Assembly: GCF_900105495.1 (NCBI RefSeq)
Contig: NZ_FNTF01000002.1
Span: forward strand, 3,013,501 to 3,077,500
DNA length: 64,000 nucleotides
Reading direction: 5' to 3'
From: Pseudomonas frederiksbergensis
GTDB lineage: Bacteria; Pseudomonadota; Gammaproteobacteria; Pseudomonadales; Pseudomonadaceae
Positions within the stretch are counted from its first letter, which is position 1, and every line of letters starts with the position of its first letter. This document shows, piece by piece, positions 32,577 to 41,092 of this stretch. A program made the position numbers and the translations under genes. The notes beneath the pieces are model-generated. The model had not been told where the DNA came from and did no database searches. It saw only the letters and a program-made list of their open reading frames with translations.

Positions 32577-32948
32577 ATGCGTTTAACACTGCCTGCTTTG
32601 GTTCTGGGGCTTTTGGTTGCTCAAGGTGCGATGGCTGCGGGTGATGGCACTGCCGCCATCGGTGGTGGTTTGGGCGGCGCGCTGGGTAATGTGGTCGGTC
32701 AGAGCATGGGCGGCAGCACCGGTGCAGCGATTGGTGCAGGTGTCGCGGGCGCGGCTGGCAGTGCTGTTGCAGCACGCAAAGGCAGCCGCACTAAAGCCGC
32801 CATCGGTGGTGGTGTCGGCGCGGCCGGCGGTTCGGTGATCGGCAACAGCCTGGGCGGCAAGACCGGTTCCACCATCGGCGCAGGCTTGGGCGGCGCATTG
32901 GGCGGCGGCGTGGGCAGCAACCTGGCCAAAGGTCACAAGCGTCACTGA
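32577..32948 (+). CDS. Glycine-zipper protein 1 (exported)
   Basis: A 123-residue precursor: signal peptide with cut likely after AMAA (residue about 21), then a mature part of Gly/Ala repeats (GGGLGGALGNVVGQSMGG, GSTIGAGLGGALGGGVG), the pattern of glycine-zipper membrane segments. The end is basic (KGHKRH). The ATG follows GAGG at 8 bases. Its paralogue is 180 bases downstream. Role unknown; envelope association is inferred from the signal and zipper. Confidence 0.82.
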   Translation: MRLTLPALVLGLLVAQGAMAAGDGTAAIGGGLGGALGNVVGQSMGGSTGAAIGAGVAGAAGSAVAARKGSRTKAAIGGGVGAAGGSVIGNSLGGKTGSTIGAGLGGALGGGVGSNLAKGHKRH

Positions 32949-32966
32949 TCCTCGTCGATCTGTTCA

Positions 32967-32991
32967 AAAGCCCGGCTTGATGCCGGGCTTT
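32967..32991 (+). terminator. Rho-independent terminator
   Basis: AAAGCCCGGC/GCCGGGCTTT hairpin with short TTGATG loop, after glycine-zipper gene 1. Confidence 0.8.
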
Positions 32992-33130
32992 CTGTATCTG
33001 GATATTTCTTCTTCGCGCTCTTTGAATTAATAGCTGTCCAACGATCAGCGCTGGTGTGATGAAAAAGCTAGACTCACGCCATCCGTAACGCGTTCTCTTA
33101 CCCCCGATACGGAATTTAGAGGTTCATATC

Positions 33131-33559
33131 ATGCGTTTGACATTGTCCACGTTGGTTCTGGGACTTTTGGTCGCTCAAGGTGCAATGGCCGCCGGTGACG
33201 GCACCGCTGCAGTTGGCGGTGGTATTGGCGGTGCGCTAGGTAACGTGGTCGGCCAGCAAATGGGCGGCAGCACGGGTGCCGCGATTGGCGCCGGTGTAGG
33301 CGGTGCGGCAGGTAGCGCGGTCGGCGCCAACAAAGGCAGTCGCACAGAAGCGGCTATTGGTGGTGGTCTGGGATCGGCCGGTGGCTCGGTGATCGGCAAT
33401 AGCCTGGGCGGCAAGACCGGTTCGACCATTGGCGCAGGCCTGGGTGGCGCGGCGGGTGGGGCGGTAGGCAACAACTTGGGTAACGATAGCGGCAGTTCGC
33501 ACTCCGGTAGCGGCCACAACCATAAGCATAAAAACAAGCACAAGAACAAACATCACTGA
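33131..33559 (+). CDS. Glycine-zipper protein 2 with His/Lys tail (exported)
   Basis: A 142-residue paralogue of the preceding gene: same signal peptide and repeats, with nearly identical words (GNVVGQQMGGSTGAAIGAG, GNSLGGKTGSTIGAGLGG). It differs by a 22-residue extension after LGND that ends in a His/Lys-rich tail (HNHKHKNKHKNKHH), able to bind metal ions or polyanions. Own leader and own terminator, so the pair arose by duplication but is separately transcribed. Function unknown. Confidence 0.82.
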   Translation: MRLTLSTLVLGLLVAQGAMAAGDGTAAVGGGIGGALGNVVGQQMGGSTGAAIGAGVGGAAGSAVGANKGSRTEAAIGGGLGSAGGSVIGNSLGGKTGSTIGAGLGGAAGGAVGNNLGNDSGSSHSGSGHNHKHKNKHKNKHH

Positions 33560-33580
33560 TTCGACATCGAGCTACAGAAG

Positions 33581-33605
33581 AAACCCGGCCCCGCGCCGGG
33601 TTTTT
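33581..33605 (+). terminator. Rho-independent terminator
   Basis: AAACCCGGC/GCCGGGTTT stem with CCCGC loop and a T5 run, after glycine-zipper gene 2. Confidence 0.85.
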
Positions 33606-33687
33606 CACGTCTGGGAGTAGGACTCTGGAACGTTTGGTCGTGGGCCGCCTCGAACTTCATACACCCCCAATTGTTGTGAGGCATGCC

Positions 33688-33876
33688 ATGACTCCTGAAA
33701 CCGAAGGCAAGGAAGAAAAAGGCCCGAGCGGGCTTCCGTTCATTAACGATCCAGGAAACGAAGACCCAGGCTCACTGATGGATGACGCAACAGTTCCGCT
33801 CAATGATTCCGATGATGCGGGCGACGTCGGAAATATTGAGTTCGAAGACGAGGAAGTGGACGAAGACGAAGATTGA
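33688..33876 (+). CDS. Small acidic protein, unknown
   Basis: A 62-residue, very acidic protein (MTPETEGKEEKGPSG...), ending in a run of Asp and Glu (EFEDEEVDEDED). Probably unstructured. The ATG at 33688 is preceded by TGAGG; the longer frame from 33634 is unlikely. A similar acidic gene follows about 100 bases on. Function unknown. Confidence 0.65.
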   Translation: MTPETEGKEEKGPSGLPFINDPGNEDPGSLMDDATVPLNDSDDAGDVGNIEFEDEEVDEDED

Positions 33877-33983
33877 GCCTGCTGTGCGACGGACGCGACC
33901 GATCGTCTCCTTGATCGAACGCAATGCGCGGCACCATCCTCGAAATTTCAGGGCCTGCTTTTCAGGCCCACGCGAGGTGCTTT

Positions 33984-34196
33984 ATGAACGCTGATCCGAA
34001 AGACTCCGACATTGACGATACCCCCGAATATCCGCTGCCTTCACCAACCGATTCCCTGAGTCGTGATCAACGTCCGCCTGATGACGACACCGCTGTCGAG
34101 CAGTTGCCGTCGGATGAAGTGAAACGCGGGGACGTTGAAGGTCACCCTCACGACCCTGACATTGCCGATGAAGATGGCTCAAACGAACCGAGCTGA
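33984..34196 (+). CDS. Small acidic proline-rich protein, unknown
   Basis: A 70-residue acidic, Pro- and Asp-rich protein (MNADPKDSDIDDTPEYPLPS...). Likely disordered in solution. The start at 33984 follows GAGG. It is similar in character to the acidic gene before it, and both may be stress-type small proteins, but I see nothing to support a specific role. Confidence 0.6.
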   Translation: MNADPKDSDIDDTPEYPLPSPTDSLSRDQRPPDDDTAVEQLPSDEVKRGDVEGHPHDPDIADEDGSNEPS

Positions 34197-34294
34197 ACAT
34201 ACGCGGTGGCACAGCACCGCTCGTCAATTGTGCGGCACCTTTAAAAAGCGATGACGGCCAGAAATCAGGTACGCACTTTTAAAGGAGAGACACC

Positions 34295-34690
34295 ATGATC
34301 AGGTCAAAATTGACCGCCCTGACGGTGATCGGCGTGTTGTCGGCCGGCTCAATGTCGGCGTTTGCCCAGTCCTCCGGCACCGATGCACCTGTGAATAAGG
34401 GCGGGATGCCGCCGTACTCTGAAATGAACGCGGGCTCCGCGGATGAGAAGGCGCTGCCGTCTGGCGCCATTGAAGGTGGGAATGGTGGTGATGCAAGTGG
34501 AAGTAGCACCAGCCCGAAGACCGAAAGTGGGGGGATGAATGGTGGCGGTTCGATGGGGAGCGGTTCTGGGGGTGGGTCTGGAGGATCCGGTAGTTCAGGG
34601 ATGAGTGGAAGCGGGAGCGGTGGGGGCTCTGGGTCTGCAGGGGGAGGGACGGGTGGTGCTGGTGGTGGTGCGAGTGGTTCGGGTGGTTAA
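34295..34690 (+). CDS. Exported Gly/Ser-rich low-complexity protein
   Basis: A 131-residue precursor with a clear signal peptide (cut after SAFA, about residue 24) and a mature chain whose last 75 residues are nearly all Gly and Ser (GSGSGGGSGGSGSSG). A strong AAAGGAGAG site precedes the ATG. Probably disordered in the periplasm or outside; function unknown. Followed by a bidirectional terminator. Confidence 0.75.
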   Translation: MIRSKLTALTVIGVLSAGSMSAFAQSSGTDAPVNKGGMPPYSEMNAGSADEKALPSGAIEGGNGGDASGSSTSPKTESGGMNGGGSMGSGSGGGSGGSGSSGMSGSGSGGGSGSAGGGTGGAGGGASGSGG

Positions 34691-34710
34691 GTAACTCAAT
34701 ATTGCAATTG

Positions 34711-34739
34711 AATGCCCAGTAAACTGCTGGGCATTTTTG
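34711..34739. terminator. Bidirectional terminator
   Basis: AATGCCCAG/CTGGGCATT stem with T run, between the Gly/Ser-rich gene (+) and the immunity gene (-). Confidence 0.82.
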
Positions 34740-34746
34740 GCTCACC

Positions 34747-35178
34747 CTAATCCGTTGAAGCTTGAGATTTCGCTAATAGCGATTTGAGCTCAGGTTCAAC
34801 ATCCTCGTATGGGGTCGAGTTTATAATTTCAATTATCGCAGGCGTATATTTGCTTTCTATTGCGACCTCCGCCCAATCAAGCTCGTAAATTGCGATTGTG
34901 CGGGCATCAAAATATGAAGACTGCATGAGGATAAGCTTAATTATTTCAATCGCTTCTGGCGAGCGGTTTTCTCCTAAGGAAACGATACAACGCTGCTGCC
35001 AGTATTCAGCTTTGCTTAACACTGTTGCTGCAAGTTTTATCCAATCATCGGCTGAAAAATCACACAACACCACTTTGGCCACAAGCTCGCTGGAATAGGC
35101 AGTCCAGTTGGAGTTTTCTGAATCACCCATCCAAGCCTCAAATTTTTGGAAAATGTCGTTCTTATCTTCTGGCCTCAC
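34747..35178 (-). CDS. Candidate immunity protein for the Rhs toxin
   Basis: A 143-residue, acidic, helical protein (MRPEDKNDIFQKFEAWMGDS...) with HEAT-like helix pairs (SPEAIEIIKLILMQS, YFDARTIAIYELDW). No family recognised. It starts in overlap with the stop of the Rhs gene (ATGA at 35175-35178) and is AT-rich like the toxin tip, as expected for a matched toxin-immunity cassette. Expected role: binds and blocks the C-terminal nuclease in the cytoplasm. Confidence 0.72.
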   Translation of the reverse strand: MRPEDKNDIFQKFEAWMGDSENSNWTAYSSELVAKVVLCDFSADDWIKLAATVLSKAEYWQQRCIVSLGENRSPEAIEIIKLILMQSSYFDARTIAIYELDWAEVAIESKYTPAIIEIINSTPYEDVEPELKSLLAKSQASTD

Positions 35179-38100
35179 GGCTTACCTCCCGTTGGATAGG
35201 ATGAGGTGATCTGATCGTTCTCTTTAATCACTTGCCATCCGACGCCATCAATGACTTTTGTGTGTTGGGTGATTTTCATTCCAGCCTCATCGCGAATGAT
35301 TACACCCGGAGCAAGTGCTACCTCATCTGTAGCTCTTAGGATCTTTTCGTCACTCCAGTTCTCAGGCGCAAACGTATGTCGATTCGGTGATTTAGCGGCC
35401 GACCATCCTAATGTTCCATCTTTACGTTCCAGAATCATCTTGAAGTTTTTTGCGCTGATGGTGCCATCTCTGTTCGTCTGAAGTACATCCACTTGATACT
35501 TCGGGGAGTTAAGTAATTTTGCGGAGTGCCCACCAATAGGGCTGTTATGCCTAGGGCTCCGAATCCCGTACAGAATCTTGTTCTGCATTGCGGCCGAGAT
35601 AGTTCCTGAATAGGGAAGGTCAGGCTCTCCATCATTTACTTGAGTGTTGCCTGTCTTATCCGGAGGTAGGCAATTTCCTGTTCCCGCCTGCGGGCAATTC
35701 TCACTCAACCCCAGCGGATCAACCCACCCCGTCGGATTGCGCGTGTACTGATACCCGTTTAACCCCCCCGCCAACTTGCTCGGATCCGGCGTCAAATACC
35801 GTCCAACATCCGGATTGTAGTAGCGATGCCGGTTGTAATGCAGGCCAGTCTCCGCATCGAAGTACTGCCCCTGAAACCTCAACGGCTGATCCAGCACCTG
35901 ATGGGTGTCGCGGTTGAGGCGAGTCAGGCGGCCATAGGCTGTGTATCGGGCGGCCCAGATGATGTCGCCGCTGTAATCGGTAAGTTCTTGCGGGGTGCCG
36001 AGGTGGTCGAGTTGGTAGTAGAACGGGCAAGCCTGGTCCGGGCCTTTGCCGTCGAGCATGGCCAGTGGGCGGAAGCTGCCGGGTTCGTAGACGTAGCTGC
36101 GGTAGTGCTCGCGGCTGCTTTCGGCGATGAGGTGGTCGCCTTGCCAGAAGAATTCGGTGGTCTTGCCGTCGACGGTTTTGCTGATGCGGCGGCCGAACGC
36201 GTCGTAGCGGTAGCTGGCGCTGCGGCCGTCCGCGGTGGTGACGCCGACCAAGCGGTGCTGGCCGTCGTAGCGGTATTCGGTGACGCGTTTTTGCCCGGTG
36301 CCGCGGCGTTCGCGGATCAGGTTGCCGAAGGCGTCGTAGTCGTAGTGGCGGTCGCCTTGCCTCAGCAGGCGGTTGCCTTTGACGGTGGACGGGCCGGGAC
36401 GATCGTGCATCAGCAGGTTGCCAGCCGGGTCGTGGGCGAAGCTTTCCGGGGGTTGATCGCGGGTGTGGCGGACGCCGATCAGGCGGTTGAGCGGGTCGTA
36501 GTGGTAACTGCGTTGACCGTGTCGCGTGTCGGCAATGTAGTCAAGGTTGCCGTTGGCGCTGTAGGCATAGTCACGGCGATACAGCTGACTGACCGCGTGG
36601 GCCTTCAAGCGGCCCTGATCGTCGTAGGCATATTCGCTGAGCAACTGCCCCTGCTGGCGTTGCTGTTCGCGGCCGAAGGCGAACTGGTGATCGCTGAGCC
36701 GCGCGCCGTTGAGGTCGATCGCGGTCAGCGCGCCGCCCCGGGCGTGGTGGTAATCGAGTTTGCTGCCGTCCGGCAGGCGCAGGCGATTCAGTTGGCCGCA
36801 AGCGTCGTAGCCATAACGCAACGTGCCCCAGCCCTGATGCTCGGTGATCAGCCGGTCCTGCGGGTCGTACTCGAATTCCAGCGGATGGTCGTGGCCGTCG
36901 TCGACGCTGACCAACCGGCCGAGGCGGTCGTAGCGGTACTCAACCTGGCTGCCGTCGGGCAGGGTTTTGACTCGCAGGCGGCCGGCCGAATCCCGCTGGT
37001 AAGCGGTCAGCCGCTGCGAGCCGTCCTCGCCGAACTCGGTTTTCTCCAGCAGCTGGCCATTGAGGTCGTAGGCGTACGCCGTGCGTTGGCCGTCGAAGCC
37101 GGTTTCCTGTCGGATCAAACCATTGGGCGTGTAGTCCAGGCGATAGGTTTCGCCGGATTCGTTTTCGATTGCCGTGAGCAACAGCTGGGCGTTGTCGTAG
37201 CGGTAGCGCAGCTGGGTGCCGTCGGGATTGAGGCGGCGGCTGACCAGGTGCAGGTCGTCGAGGTATTCGTAGCGGGTGACGCGGCCCAGTTCATCGCGTT
37301 CGGCGGTGATCTTGCCGTAGGCGTTGTAGCTGAACGCGCGGCTGGCGCCGGTAGGCAGTGTGGTCTGGAGCAGTCGGCCGACGGCATCCCACTGGTAGCG
37401 GGTGACGGCGCCATGTTCGTCCTGACGGGTAAGCTGCCGCCCCAGCGCATCGTAGGAAAAGCGCCGCCGACCGCCGTCCGGCAAGGTCTCTTCGAGCAGT
37501 TGCCCCAAGGCGTTCCAGACGAACACTTGCCGGCTGGTGTCCGGGTAGCGGATCGACAGCAGTTGCCCTTTGTCGTCGTAGTAATAGTGGCTGACCTGGC
37601 CGTCGGGGTCGCTCGCTTCGGTGATGTCGCCCTGGGCGTTGCGCTGGTATGTCCACACCGCTTGACCGCGGTACCGCGCCTGCAGGAAACCGTTGCGGTA
37701 TTCGTAGGCCGTCGGCACGTCTTCCGGCGGAATCAGCGCGATCAGCCGTCCGACTTCGTCGTAACGGTATTCGGTGACGGCGCCGAGCGGGTCCTGCTCG
37801 GCCAGCAGCCGACCGTGGTCGTCGTAGGCCTTGAGGTGTTCGCCGCCGTCCAGCCCGACCTTGCGCACCAGCCGCGCGCGCTCGTCGTGTTCGTAAACCT
37901 CTTCGCTGCCGTCGGCGTTGTTAACCCGCACACGGCCGTGGTCGTCCCAGACGTAACGCGCGTCCATTTGCGCAAACGACGCCCAATGCCGGATGCAGCG
38001 GGCCGCCTTGCCGGAGCGTTCCCACTCCCAGAAAAAACTCGCCCCACCGGCCAACTGCCGCTGCAGGATGACGTGCTGATCGTCGTAGTCGTAACGCTCG

Positions 38101-40061
38101 CTTTCGCCGGCGGCATTGGTGGCTTCGATCAAGCGATGGCGAGCGTCGTAGCGGTAGGCAACCAGTGTTTGTTCGGTACGCCAGGCGTCTTCCAGGGTGT
38201 CGGCGGGCTGAAAACGCTGATAGTCGATGGCGAGCAAATGGCTGCGGTCATAGCGCAACAGAAGAGAGCGCCCGGCGCCGTTGTCGAGGCGCTTGATCCT
38301 GTCAGAAATGTCCCGCTGCACCGTCAGCCGATTGCCGTAGGCATCGCTGATCGCCGTCAGACGCCCGGCACGGAAATGGAAAAACCGGGATTTTTCCCCC
38401 GCCTGGGCGAGGATCAGTTCTTCCGGCTCGTCACCCAGATAAATCGCCGCCCGCGACAGACTGTTGTGAATCGCCGGGCGCTCGATATTCGGTAACGGAA
38501 AGGTGGTGCGGCGGTTTTCGTGGTCGATCCAGATAACGCTGTCGCCCTCGATTTCCAGTCGATGCGACAGCGAATGACTCCAGCCAAACCCGAGCCCGCA
38601 ATCGATCTCCACCGCGCTGGTGCGATAGAGGCGGGTGAACTCGAACGGCAAAATCCCGTCCAGCGCACCGTCGGTCAGGGTCAGCAGTTCCTCGCCGGTG
38701 ACCATCGACACCGGGCATTTATTGGTCGCGGTTTTATCGACGGAATCGGCGCTGTCGCCGTTGGGGTTTTTCGCTTGATCGGGCGCATCGTCGCGATGTT
38801 CCTGCCGACCAATCCTGGTCATGGCTTGAGACTTGTCGCGCGCGATGGCCACTGGATTCTTCACCGACAGAACTGGCGCAACACCTGGGGTGATTTGCAA
38901 CGGCACGGCGGGCGCAGGTTTGATCGGTGCATGCCGGCTGTGGACCATCAGCGGTTTTAGCGTGCCCGCGTGGGCTGTCAGGTCAGACCTGGCGGTGAGC
39001 TCAGCCAGTCGCAAACTGGCGCCCGCCAGCCATTTCCGGGTTCGCGGGGACTTGATTCTGGACAGCACCTTCTCACTCAGGTGCAATTTCAGTCCCGCAG
39101 GACTGGTAAGGCACATGAGCAGGAAACTGATCAAAATCTCCGTACGAATTTCCGCCACGACCTCGGCGATGTACTGCGGCGGCAGCATCCTCAGCCAACT
39201 GGTGAACGCCGCGAGATGAATGAACATCAACGGCTCGTCGCTCAGCATCAGCAACACCTTGGCGATGGATTCCGCCGAAGCGTTCAGCAGCGTTTCAAGC
39301 TCGGATCGGGTCAGGTATTCAAGGAGTTTTTCGCTGTTGGCCTGCAGGTCGGCGATCAGGACGTAAACCTGTTTTACGTCATCCCACAAACCGTTCAGCG
39401 AGTTCTCGAAGCCGCGCCAATCGGCCTGTTGCAGCATGCCGTAGCGCTCGATGAAAGCGGCCTGGGAGAACCCGGCCCACGCCGGTTCGAACTCGCTCGT
39501 CCACTCGTTGCGCAACCAGCCTTCCAGCTCGTCGATGACGCCCTGATAGGAGGCGTAAAGTGCTTTGACGTGATCGGCGGATACATCGGGAAAGAAAGTG
39601 ATGCGATAACGCTGGCCGCGCTGGCAATCGGGGATTTCCAGAATGCCGCTGGGGCCGATCTCGTCGTAGATCGGCTTGCCGAATGTCTGCTTACCCGCCA
39701 CGTCGGAAAGCAAAGGTTCAAGCATCATCGGCGTATTGCCGATCGGCACGAAGCGCGCCGCCTCAAACATATGCACCAGGGTCAACGGGCCGCTGGCCGG
39801 GCACGCGGCGACTGTCGCGCTGACAGGCGTAGTGGAATTCTTCGGCGCGCTAAGCCGGACTTCGTTGCCGACCTTGAATACTTGCTCGACATCCAGGGCC
39901 TTGCCGGTCCAGAAACTTTCAGCCCAGGCGTCGTAGTCGTTCAGGCACAGTCGAAAATCACCCAATACCGCTTCGACATTCGGCTGCTCAGGGTCCATGG
40001 CGGCGACCACCAGCAGCCCGATGGTGTTGTTCAAGGCCAGGAGGTTGTCAGGTATGAACAT
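35175..40061 (-). CDS. Rhs-family polymorphic toxin with EndoU-like nuclease tip
   Basis: A 1628-residue Rhs protein. The first 450 residues are a family-specific helical N-terminal region without PAAR motif; a DUF6531-like domain (PVSMVTGEELLTLTDGALDG) follows, then about 20 YD repeats (RYDAFGRRISKT, YEYDERARLVRK) that build a hollow shell, and the Rhs core end with RYYNPDVGRYLTPDPSKL and DPLGL at about 1452. The 176-residue tip contains NKILYG, GGHSAK and GWSAAKSPNRHTFAPENWS, which fits the bacterial EndoU RNase fold with His1512 and Lys1557 as candidate catalytic residues. It is probably delivered by type VI secretion. The tip is AT-rich compared with the shell. Confidence 0.88.
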   Translation of the reverse strand: MFIPDNLLALNNTIGLLVVAAMDPEQPNVEAVLGDFRLCLNDYDAWAESFWTGKALDVEQVFKVGNEVRLSAPKNSTTPVSATVAACPASGPLTLVHMFEAARFVPIGNTPMMLEPLLSDVAGKQTFGKPIYDEIGPSGILEIPDCQRGQRYRITFFPDVSADHVKALYASYQGVIDELEGWLRNEWTSEFEPAWAGFSQAAFIERYGMLQQADWRGFENSLNGLWDDVKQVYVLIADLQANSEKLLEYLTRSELETLLNASAESIAKVLLMLSDEPLMFIHLAAFTSWLRMLPPQYIAEVVAEIRTEILISFLLMCLTSPAGLKLHLSEKVLSRIKSPRTRKWLAGASLRLAELTARSDLTAHAGTLKPLMVHSRHAPIKPAPAVPLQITPGVAPVLSVKNPVAIARDKSQAMTRIGRQEHRDDAPDQAKNPNGDSADSVDKTATNKCPVSMVTGEELLTLTDGALDGILPFEFTRLYRTSAVEIDCGLGFGWSHSLSHRLEIEGDSVIWIDHENRRTTFPLPNIERPAIHNSLSRAAIYLGDEPEELILAQAGEKSRFFHFRAGRLTAISDAYGNRLTVQRDISDRIKRLDNGAGRSLLLRYDRSHLLAIDYQRFQPADTLEDAWRTEQTLVAYRYDARHRLIEATNAAGESERYDYDDQHVILQRQLAGGASFFWEWERSGKAARCIRHWASFAQMDARYVWDDHGRVRVNNADGSEEVYEHDERARLVRKVGLDGGEHLKAYDDHGRLLAEQDPLGAVTEYRYDEVGRLIALIPPEDVPTAYEYRNGFLQARYRGQAVWTYQRNAQGDITEASDPDGQVSHYYYDDKGQLLSIRYPDTSRQVFVWNALGQLLEETLPDGGRRRFSYDALGRQLTRQDEHGAVTRYQWDAVGRLLQTTLPTGASRAFSYNAYGKITAERDELGRVTRYEYLDDLHLVSRRLNPDGTQLRYRYDNAQLLLTAIENESGETYRLDYTPNGLIRQETGFDGQRTAYAYDLNGQLLEKTEFGEDGSQRLTAYQRDSAGRLRVKTLPDGSQVEYRYDRLGRLVSVDDGHDHPLEFEYDPQDRLITEHQGWGTLRYGYDACGQLNRLRLPDGSKLDYHHARGGALTAIDLNGARLSDHQFAFGREQQRQQGQLLSEYAYDDQGRLKAHAVSQLYRRDYAYSANGNLDYIADTRHGQRSYHYDPLNRLIGVRHTRDQPPESFAHDPAGNLLMHDRPGPSTVKGNRLLRQGDRHYDYDAFGNLIRERRGTGQKRVTEYRYDGQHRLVGVTTADGRSASYRYDAFGRRISKTVDGKTTEFFWQGDHLIAESSREHYRSYVYEPGSFRPLAMLDGKGPDQACPFYYQLDHLGTPQELTDYSGDIIWAARYTAYGRLTRLNRDTHQVLDQPLRFQGQYFDAETGLHYNRHRYYNPDVGRYLTPDPSKLAGGLNGYQYTRNPTGWVDPLGLSENCPQAGTGNCLPPDKTGNTQVNDGEPDLPYSGTISAAMQNKILYGIRSPRHNSPIGGHSAKLLNSPKYQVDVLQTNRDGTISAKNFKMILERKDGTLGWSAAKSPNRHTFAPENWSDEKILRATDEVALAPGVIIRDEAGMKITQHTKVIDGVGWQVIKENDQITSSYPTGGKP

Positions 40062-40324
40062 TCGCTGTCCCTCGCGCGGATCAATTCAGAGCGCGAGACT
40101 TTGCGTGGGATCGGCGAGGAAAGAAGTCAGGAAAGTAAGTGTTTGGTGTAGGGGAAATCGTTAAATGACCAACAGCACTTCGGCGCAGGTTTCAATACCG
40201 ATCAGGTATTGCCCGTTGCTCTATGCCCGCTGCGCTCGCTATGCTGCTGAATCCTTTAATCGATCGCGGACCCGGCCGTACCTGAGCCGCCTCTGGGATG
40301 TCATTAGAAAACGGATCAGATGCG

Positions 40325-41020
40325 ATGAATGCACCGCTAAATGAATTCGGCCCGATCAAGGCCGTGATTTTCGATATGGATGGCTTGTTGCTGGACACCG
40401 AGGGCATTTACACCGAAGTCACGTCGATAATTGCCGCGCGTTACGGGCGGGTCTTCGACTGGAGCATCAAGCAGAACATCATCGGCCGTGGCGCGGGCGA
40501 TCTGGCGCGTTATGTGGTCGAGGCGCTGGACCTGCCGATTACCGCCGAAGAGTTTCTGGTGATCCGCGAACCGCTGATGCGCGAGCGTTTTCCTACAGCA
40601 CTGGCGATGCCTGGCGCACAGGAGCTGGTTCGGCATCTGAAGGCCAATAACATTCCGATTGCGGTGGGCACCAGCTCTTCGCGTCAGTCGTTCGGCCAGA
40701 AAACCACCTTGCACCGCGACTGGTTCGCGCTGTTCGATTTCATCGTGACGGCCGATGATCCGGAGGTCGGCGCGGCCAAACCGGCGCCGGACATCTTCCT
40801 CACGGCGGCGCGGCGCCTGGGTGTCGCGCCTGAGGATTGCCTGGTGTTCGAGGATTCGCCGTTCGGTGTCACGGCGGCGAAAGCGGCGGGAATGACCGCG
40901 ATTGCGATCCCGGATGCGGCGATGGCTGACGAAAAATACGCACACGCCGACGGCATTCTTCGTACGCTGAAAGCGTTCAAGCCGAGTGCTTGCGGATTGC
41001 CGGCGCTCGAATGGGCTTAA
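40325..41020 (+). CDS. HAD-IA phosphatase resembling pseudouridine-5'-phosphatase
   Basis: A 231-residue HAD hydrolase. Motif I DMDGLLLDTEG (nucleophile and acid Asp), motif II TSSSRQSF, motif III Lys in GAAKPAPDIF, motif IV FEDSPFGVTAAKAAGM. The chain agrees along its length with human PUDP/HDHD1-type phosphatases (FPTALAMPGAQELVRHL, TADDPEVGAAKPAPDIF), so it likely dephosphorylates a sugar or nucleoside phosphate. The start at 40325 is preferred; an ATG at 40298 would add 9 residues. It ends before a bidirectional terminator. Confidence 0.85.
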   Translation: MNAPLNEFGPIKAVIFDMDGLLLDTEGIYTEVTSIIAARYGRVFDWSIKQNIIGRGAGDLARYVVEALDLPITAEEFLVIREPLMRERFPTALAMPGAQELVRHLKANNIPIAVGTSSSRQSFGQKTTLHRDWFALFDFIVTADDPEVGAAKPAPDIFLTAARRLGVAPEDCLVFEDSPFGVTAAKAAGMTAIAIPDAAMADEKYAHADGILRTLKAFKPSACGLPALEWA

Positions 41021-41034
41021 GGCCGGGTACATGA

Positions 41035-41077
41035 AAAAACGCCGGCAACCTGACCAGGGTTACCGGCGTTTTTTTAT
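41035..41077. terminator. Bidirectional terminator
   Basis: AAAAACGCCGG ... CCGGCGTTTTT hairpin between the HAD gene (+) and the SDR gene (-), with T runs on both strands. Confidence 0.87.
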
Positions 41078-41092
41078 GCGTGATTCAGAACA

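Noticed and set aside
36000..38300. CRISPR or tandem DNA repeat array
   Set aside because: The repeated words are diverged codons of Rhs YD repeats, not regular repeats with spacers. No CRISPR array seen in the window.
35826..38495. 889-residue plus-strand ORF opposite the rhs gene
   Set aside because: Mirror of the Rhs YD repeats; Val/Ala-rich with no domain, while the minus frame is a full Rhs protein.
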